From: Nostocoides sp.
GTDB lineage: Bacteria > Actinomycetota > Actinomycetes > Actinomycetales > Dermatophilaceae
Length of the DNA: 64,000 bases
Assembly (NCBI GenBank): GCA_016702415.1
Contig: JADJEA010000023.1
Location: forward strand, 289,321-353,320
Direction: 5' to 3'
This document shows, one piece after another, positions 60,426 through 64,000 of the stretch (its first letter is position 1; each line of letters begins with the position of its first letter). Made by a program: the position numbers and the translations under genes. The notes beneath the pieces are model-generated. The model did not search any database. It was given only the letters and a program-made list of their open reading frames with translations, and was not told the origin of the DNA.

Positions 60426-60950
60426 AGATGCCCGGTCTGGATCGACCGGGCCTCCGCAAGAACAGGCAGGGGGCCGACCGGCCGACACCAAAGCGCCTTG
60501 CGGCGGCAGGCGGGCTCCTGAGCCGTCCCGGGTTGGATGACGACGTCGACCGTTTGGATTTCGACGCCGGAAGGCCTGGCGCGCGCGTCCTGGTCGGCGT
60601 CGGCGTCGTCGGGATCGCGATCATGGCAGCGCAGGTGCGCAATTCGCGTTCCGAATCATCTCCACGCTCATCGCGACGCTGCGAAAGTCGTCGTCGAAGG
60701 CGTCTCGCGTGGGTCGTTGTCCGGTGCCGGGGCTGCGTGGTGCGGGTTCCGGTCGCATCGAGAAAATCTTCGATGCGGTCCGGCGAAACAGGCGACCTGG
60801 AACTACTCGACCGACGCCTCGTCGTCCGCGACCCCGGACGGACAATACCTGGAGGAAGAAGGCCCGCGGCAGGTGGCCCTACCGTGCCGGCGACGAAGCG
60901 CGCTCGGGCGGATCGCAGAGCTCGCACAGCTCCGCAGACGAGACCCTAAC
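60425..60950 (-). CDS. DUF3090 family protein (frameshifted)
   Basis: About 170 aa. Begins near DPPERAFVAGTVGPP, continues RAFFLQV-like and SPDRIEDFLDAT, and ends with SAGRPP-C-CGGPVDPDR near 60440, the C-terminal CxxC-type element of DUF3090 proteins. Genes of this family sit beside the SCO1664 gene, as here. No function known to me. Confidence 0.75.
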
Positions 60951-61003
60951 TGTGGGTGGGCGGGCGGTGAACGAGGCTACTTCATGGCGCTGGGGTGCCG
61001 GTG

Positions 61004-61735
61004 TCAGGTGAGGCGAACACCGGCGCCTTGGCCATGTTTAATGCCGATGATGTCGACGAGGTGTCAGGCTCCAGACTACGTAGCCTCCCCACCGAGGGCG
61101 ATACTGGACCGACTCCACGACGCCCCCCGGATGTCCGCCAGCAGAACCGTCGTCTTCTGGCTCGTCGATCGCGAATCGACAGAGGCTGGTCAAGGGGCTG
61201 GTGCCGACACAGAGGCGTGCTAAATCGGCGTCAGTGAAGAAGTAGGTCGCGGTGACGACCCGCGTCGCGGACCCGATCTGGATGGCCTCAGCGCCGGCAT
61301 CGCGGAGTTCCTGGACGTGGTGTCGAGCAGGAGGGACGCGCCGATCTTGTGCTCAGGATCGGTGATGACGATGCGCACTCCAGGCCGGTCGCCGGGATGG
61401 TCCCGGCTGGGATCGTGGGCCTATCCTGGCGCGGTCCTTCGCCGCGGCGAGGGCCGCTGCCAGGTCAGCCTCGTGCCCTGGAGGCTGTCACGGGTGCACT
61501 CGAGATCGCGCAGTTCCCGTTGAGCCGTTGGCCGTTCTGGGTGACGTCGCTCGGGACCCGCACGAGCTCGTCACTCCCGCAGACCCTCAATGGCTTTATC
61601 CACAGTTGGCGCGCAGTTGCGTCGCGAGCGAAAAACCAAGGAGGATAGCCAAGACTTGGACGAAGTGGTTCCCCAGGTCAGCCGCGAGAAGCCCGGGCGA
61701 TGACGTAGAGGCGTCGCCATGCCGGAAAGGGGACC
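61004..61735 (-). CDS. DUF881 family membrane-anchored protein, copy 2 (frameshifted)
   Basis: About 240 aa. N-terminal helix and linker near 61650-61700 (KAIEGLRESDELVRV-like), then GPGI-type and VRIVITDPEHKIG near 61370, and the conserved ELRDAGAEAIQIGSATRVVT followed by YRFAIDEPE. Ends at TGA 61006-61004. DUF881-DUF1290-DUF881 is a standing trio near pgsA in actinobacteria; a role in division or envelope has been proposed, not shown here. Confidence 0.75.
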
Positions 61736-61739
61736 CGGC

Positions 61740-62100
61740 CGGAGCCTCGGGACTTTCGCTCGTACCTTGAAGAGATGTAGGCGGATCGAGGGCGACATTG
61801 GAAAGAATACGGACCCAGGGGGCGACGACAGAAACTTGTTTAGAGTTGTGCTAACCTGACTTGTCGCCGAGGAAGACGATGAGGAGCCGCGACGGCGGCT
61901 TGTTGCTGGAGAGGAAGGGGCGACGAAGACTGCGCTCTGTCCGGGGAGATCCCGTCGAGGGCCGCCCGGATGCCGCCGAAGACGGCATCCAGCGCACGCG
62001 ACGACGGCGATCGGCGAATAGAGGCAGAAGCCAGACAGGAACGTCGGGCTTGACGAGAACGCCGATGAGGATCCCGTGACCAGGCCGGGGCGAGGATCAC
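61740..62100 (-). CDS. sbp: Small basic protein, DUF1290/SBP family (frameshifted)
   Basis: About 115 aa, three predicted membrane helices. The diagnostic segment ALDAVFGGIRAALDGI is intact near 61950; before it lies PDVPVWL-like sequence and after it SFLSSNKPP/VVAAL-like and IVFLGDKSG, with LGVRILSNVAL at the end. GTG 62100 overlaps the stop of the upstream DUF881 gene (GTGA). Confidence 0.8.
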
Positions 62101-62956
62101 GAGCCCTCCTTCAGCGGTCGTGAAGTGGTCACGGTCAGGCTCGTCGCGGTATTAAGCGGCCCCGCAGGTCGTCAACCGTGTCGACCTTGTTGAGGCGACC
62201 AGGAAATTTATCGCCGAGCGGTTTGACGTAGTACCGCACCCGCCCCTCCGCGAACGCCGCCAAGCAGCATGTCAGGGGCCGCCGATCGCCTGGATCCGGT
62301 AGGGCGGCACCAGGGGCCCGCCGTTCAGGCGGATGGCATCGCCGGCGAGGCGGATTGCCGTCCGGCTGGAGAGCCGTTGTCCGTCGACCGCGATCGCCTC
62401 GGCCCGGCCGCCCATGGGGCGATCGGCAACAGACACGACGTCGGAGAGCACCGCGTCAGAAGTAAGTGAAATGCGAGGAGACGCGGTGGAGGAGCGCTGC
62501 GCAAATGTTCCCCGGTCTCGGGCGCGCGTCGTCGGGGGTGACACAACCAGGCCAGGGCCGATCCACGGCGTCTGCGCCGAGCACCTTTTTAATGGCCTGG
62601 CGACCTTGTCCGCGGCGCTGCCTTGCTGGGCCCAGTCGCGCGCTGCCCGCTCCAGTGCCGAGATCTGGGTCTCCGTGGCGGCAATGGCCGCCGTCGTCGT
62701 CTCGACCTCGGTGCGCTGCCGGGATTCGTGCGCGAGATCAGGTCGCCGCGGACCGTCGCCGTCACGTGAGATCCCCGACCCAAGGATGATCGCGGCGACC
62801 GCGAGGAGCGAACCCACGAGCACGCAGGCGAGCAACTGCGCAGGTGAGGCCGGGAGGCGGCTGGTGTCGCGGTGCAGGCGTTTGCGGCAGGCGGCAGCCG
62901 CGGCATACCCGGATCGAAGAGGGACGCTGGGCGAGCATCTCAGTGAGCAGGGTCAT
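62097..62956 (-). CDS. DUF881 family membrane-anchored protein, copy 1 (frameshifted)
   Basis: About 286 aa. Starts at ATG 62956 (MTLLTEMLAQ), helix LLACVLVGSLLAVAAIILG near residue 45, coiled coil ETTTAAIAATETQISALERA, then GPGLVVSPPT, AEAIAVDGQRLSSRTAIRLA, YRIQAIGGP and a tail ending at the TGA that overlaps the DUF1290 start. Frames change at about 62870, 62560 and 62270. Confidence 0.78.
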
Positions 62957-62999
62957 CGAGGCATCCAGCCAGCGAAAAGCCGCGGCGCGGCGGTCGTCG

Positions 63000-63622
63000 G
63001 CGCGGCGAGCGCGCGACGGCCGGGTGGAAACGGCGCGGGTGCAAGGCGGCATACATCAGGTAAGCGACCCAATCGAGGGCGATCCCCGCCCACGCAGGAG
63101 CCCCACCCGATCGAAGGCGCGCCCATCGGGCGAGAGAGTGCCGTCGCCGTCGGCGAGGCAGGAGGCACAGGGAAGGCATAGAGGAGGTTGAAGGTCGCCG
63201 ACTTCCCGACGAAGTTGACGGGCAACTCGCGCGGTCCGTCGCGCCGGGCATTAACAAGGGAGGATGACGAGGGAGAAGACCTCACGACCGACGATCACCG
63301 CAATGACCCACCACGGGACGATGCGACCGGGGCGAGCCCGAGAACAGCGTCGCAAAGATGTAAGAGCCGGTCAGCGACCGGGTCGAGCACCTCCCAGCTG
63401 GTCATCCCGAAGGTGCGGGCGATCTTGCCGTCGAGATAGTCGGTGACCCCGAGACCATGAGCAGGCGGAGACGAGGGCGAGGGTGTCCTGACTGGCGCGG
63501 ATCGCCCAGAGGAGGGCGGGGACCCCGACAAGGCGCGCCATCGAAGAGAGGATGTTAGCGGGGATCGTGGTACCCGATCGGTGGACGCCGACTCCGCTAG
63601 TCGAGGACCCTGCTTCCGCCAC
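63000..63622 (-). CDS. CDP-alcohol phosphatidyltransferase, PgsA-like (frameshifted)
   Basis: Membrane enzyme of the phosphatidylglycerophosphate/cardiolipin synthase type, about 200 aa. N-terminus TIPANILSSMARLVGVPALL; the CDP-alcohol motif DGx2ARx8Gx3Dx3D is largely present as GVTDYLDGKIARTFGM then DPVADRLLHL; later LPVNFVGKSATFNLLYAFP and VAYLMYAALH. The start is taken as GTG 63622. Divergent from the malY-like gene. Lies upstream of the DUF881/DUF1290 trio as in other actinobacteria. Confidence 0.82.
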
Positions 63623-63668
63623 GGGAAGCCTAATCGGCACCGATGACGATGGCGTACGTTCTTCCTCC

Positions 63669-64000
63669 ATGCCTGCGATCGCTGACTGTCCCTCGACGAG
63701 CTGCGTCGGCGCACGAGCGCCAAATGGCGGGAGCCCCTGCCCGGCGGACGTCATCCCCCGGCGTGGGTAGCGGGAAATAGATTGTCACCTCGCGCATCCG
63801 GTCAAGGACGCGCTGGCGGAGATTCGTCGCGCTGGAACGACCGCACCCGGTTATCCGGTCGCGGCGCGCTAATAATGAAACCTTCTCCGGGTTCGTAAAA
63901 GCCGGCATTGAGGGTGGACGGTCAGGAAGGCCAGCCACGAAGTGCGTCCGCCGACGTCATGATGGGCATCCTCAGCGTCCTTCTCGCGGTCACCGAGCCC
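63669..64000 (+). CDS. MalY/PatB-type PLP aminotransferase, 5' part (frameshifted, partial)
   Basis: N-terminal portion of a cystathionine beta-lyase-like class I aminotransferase. Pieces: MPAIADCPS at ATG 63669, LDELRRRTSAKWREPLPG in another frame, DVIP and AWVA, HPVKDALAEIRRA, GYPVAA, NNETFSGFVKA, and SADVMMGILSVLLAVTEP at the window edge. The gene continues to the right. Lyase (C-S) activity is the usual role of this subgroup; the PLP lysine lies outside the window. Confidence 0.75.

Overview
The window is very GC-rich, uses many GTG starts and 4-base ATGA/GTGA overlaps, and carries a Pup-proteasome locus, mycothiol ligase (mshC), a HelY-type helicase, a PafBC pair and an Rpf-like protein. 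This is the gene set of an Actinomycetota chromosome. My guess from gene content is Micrococcales, Intrasporangiaceae/Dermatophilaceae-like; nothing here proves the family.

Layout. 0-2.2 kb: lipoprotein modification (polyprenol-phosphate mannose synthase, apolipoprotein N-acyltransferase). 2.3-5.2 kb: lysine fermentation operon kamD-kamE-kal. 5.3-8.9 kb: phosphoketolase and a divergent aldo/keto reductase. 9.1-10.7 kb: ECF sigma factor with a membrane partner. 11.0-13.7 kb: kdd and, divergently, kamA. 13.7-17.9 kb: biotin genes bioB-bioA-bioF-bioD directly behind kamA. 18.0-20.4 kb: Lrp-type regulator, 5'-3' exonuclease, GNAT protein. 20.7-35.7 kb: the conserved actinobacterial block, read on the minus strand as dop, pup, prcB, prcA, pafA, two FKBP isomerases, pafB, pafC, a small membrane protein, tatA, tatC, dagK, helY; one plus-strand DUF3866 gene lies inside it. 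35.9-46.9 kb: an accessory segment separating dop from its usual neighbour, the proteasome ATPase gene. It holds a lipoprotein, a VWA protein, an esterase, a PRPP synthetase, a stand-alone LigD-type polymerase, a zinc-ribbon membrane protein split by an IS21-family element, and an Rpf-like protein under a probable c-di-AMP riboswitch. 47.0-64.0 kb: arc/mpa, trmI, a LuxR regulator, a site-2 protease, metH, a HAD phosphatase, a PAC2 protein, mshC, SCO1664 and DUF3090 family genes, DUF881-DUF1290-DUF881, a pgsA-like gene and the start of a malY/patB aminotransferase.

Sequence quality matters. In the first 47 kb a few genes (kdd, bioA, helY, dop, the zinc-ribbon gene) carry isolated single-base frameshifts, nearly all in runs of four or more G/C. 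From about 47 kb to the end, and inside the IS, almost every gene is broken many times, including housekeeping genes, so no long correct ORF survives. I read these genes by joining recognisable pieces across frames. I take this as consensus error rather than genome decay, and coordinates there are approximate.

The most interesting observations are: (1) an IS21-like element with a perfect 6-bp target duplication whose removal restores one in-frame zinc-ribbon/proline-rich/membrane protein; (2) four copies of an intergenic palindromic repeat built on GAGCACGCC/GGCGTGCTC, one a perfect 42-bp palindrome, with arms that co-vary; (3) an extreme excess of the octamer GTATGCCG/CGGCATAC in all reading frames; (4) the proteasome locus split by an accessory segment; (5) a lysine fermentation pathway arranged around a biotin operon, without its cleavage enzyme gene in view.
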